A stretch of DNA of 64,000 nt from Flintibacter faecis (lineage in GTDB: Bacteria > Bacillota > Clostridia > Oscillospirales > Oscillospiraceae), in the NCBI RefSeq assembly GCF_014287875.1, contig NZ_JACOPN010000004.1:186001-250000 (forward strand), written 5' to 3'. Shown piece by piece: positions 63,791 through 64,000 of the stretch. Positions within the stretch are counted from its first letter, which is position 1, and the number at the start of each line of letters is the position of its first letter. The notes under the pieces are model-generated. The model was not told the DNA's origin and did not search any database. It saw only the letters and a list, made by a program, of their open reading frames with translations. The position numbers were made by a program, and so were the translations under genes.

Positions 63791-64000
63791 AGCAAGTAAG
63801 CTGGACAGCCGCGCGGGCGGGGCGAAAGGCCCGTCTGTGAGGAAAGTCCGGGCTCCGCAGGGCAAGGATAACGGGTAACACCCGCCGGGGGCGACCCTAG
63901 GAAAAGTGCAACAGAGATATACCGCCCACAGTCACACCTGTGGCCGTGAGTAAGGGTGGAAAGGCGAGGTAAGAGCTCACCCGACGGCTGGGAACAGTCC
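63791..64000 (+). ncRNA. rnpB: RNase P RNA, 5' part
   Basis: The catalytic RNA of RNase P, which matures tRNA 5' ends. The conserved core is visible: GAGGAAAGTCCGGGCTCC (P4 strand/CR-I, 63839 onward), CAACAGAGATATACCGCC and GGTGGAAAGGCGAGGTAAGAG with AGCTCACC. It runs past the right edge of the window, so the 3' half is missing. The arrangement looks like bacterial class A by the first helices, but the class cannot be settled from the part seen. Confidence 0.95.

Overview
This window looks like a chromosomal segment from a spore-forming, high-GC gut Firmicute (Clostridia), probably of the Oscillospiraceae/Flavonifractor-Oscillibacter kind. Evidence for this: spore genes (cwlD, cotJA/B/C, yunB), CitA/DcuS-type signalling, several c-di-GMP proteins, a type I-C CRISPR system, S-layer-homology proteins, and GC-rich intergenic mosaic repeats. 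The genus is inference. No rRNA or tRNA gene was seen; an RNase P RNA gene starts at the right edge.

Layout. 1-2.6 kb: radA (cut by the window edge), cwlD, and a cotJA-cotJB fusion. 2.59-16.4 kb: cotJC split in two by a 13.2-kb element bounded by a perfect 14-bp direct repeat (2769-2782 and 15975-15988). The element carries a large serine recombinase, a diguanylate cyclase, a HipA-like kinase, a complete type I restriction-modification system (hsdR, S, M), small membrane proteins and a Fic protein. Precise excision would restore an in-frame CotJC of 207 residues, so it has the architecture of the sporulation-gene intervening elements such as skin in sigK. 16.5-22.5 kb: a four-gene minus-strand operon (WYL regulator, HNH-like/membrane protein, YkgJ-type cysteine-cluster protein, glycine-zipper membrane protein) that looks like a candidate defence system, then a Sel1 protein, an Xre regulator and an MNT/HEPN toxin-antitoxin pair. 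22.5-31.3 kb: a SulP transporter and a type I-C CRISPR-Cas locus with cas3-cas5-cas8c-cas7 intact, cas4 broken, and cas1, cas2 and the leader missing.

31.5-47.3 kb: oleate hydratase, a small ribbon-helix-helix protein with a palindromic operator, two c-di-GMP proteins, TraX, a CitA/CitB-type two-component system beside a glutamate symporter, a TAXI binding protein, and a solute-binding protein translationally coupled to a hybrid histidine kinase. 47.3-53 kb: a GIY-YIG protein, a ZIP transporter, then a TetR regulator overlapping a 1044-residue secreted SLH protein whose mature N terminus is a ubiquitin-like domain (about 53 of 76 positions identical to human ubiquitin by hand alignment). 53-64 kb: repeat-rich intergenic DNA, ligA, vanZ-like, yunB, a PLP enzyme, three tandem M42 peptidases, murD, a small HTH gene and rnpB.

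The most notable items are the split cotJC with its excisable defence cargo, the secreted ubiquitin-SLH protein, the deletion that froze the CRISPR locus, and the WYL-controlled operon of unknown function. All assignments come from reading the sequence; no database search was run.
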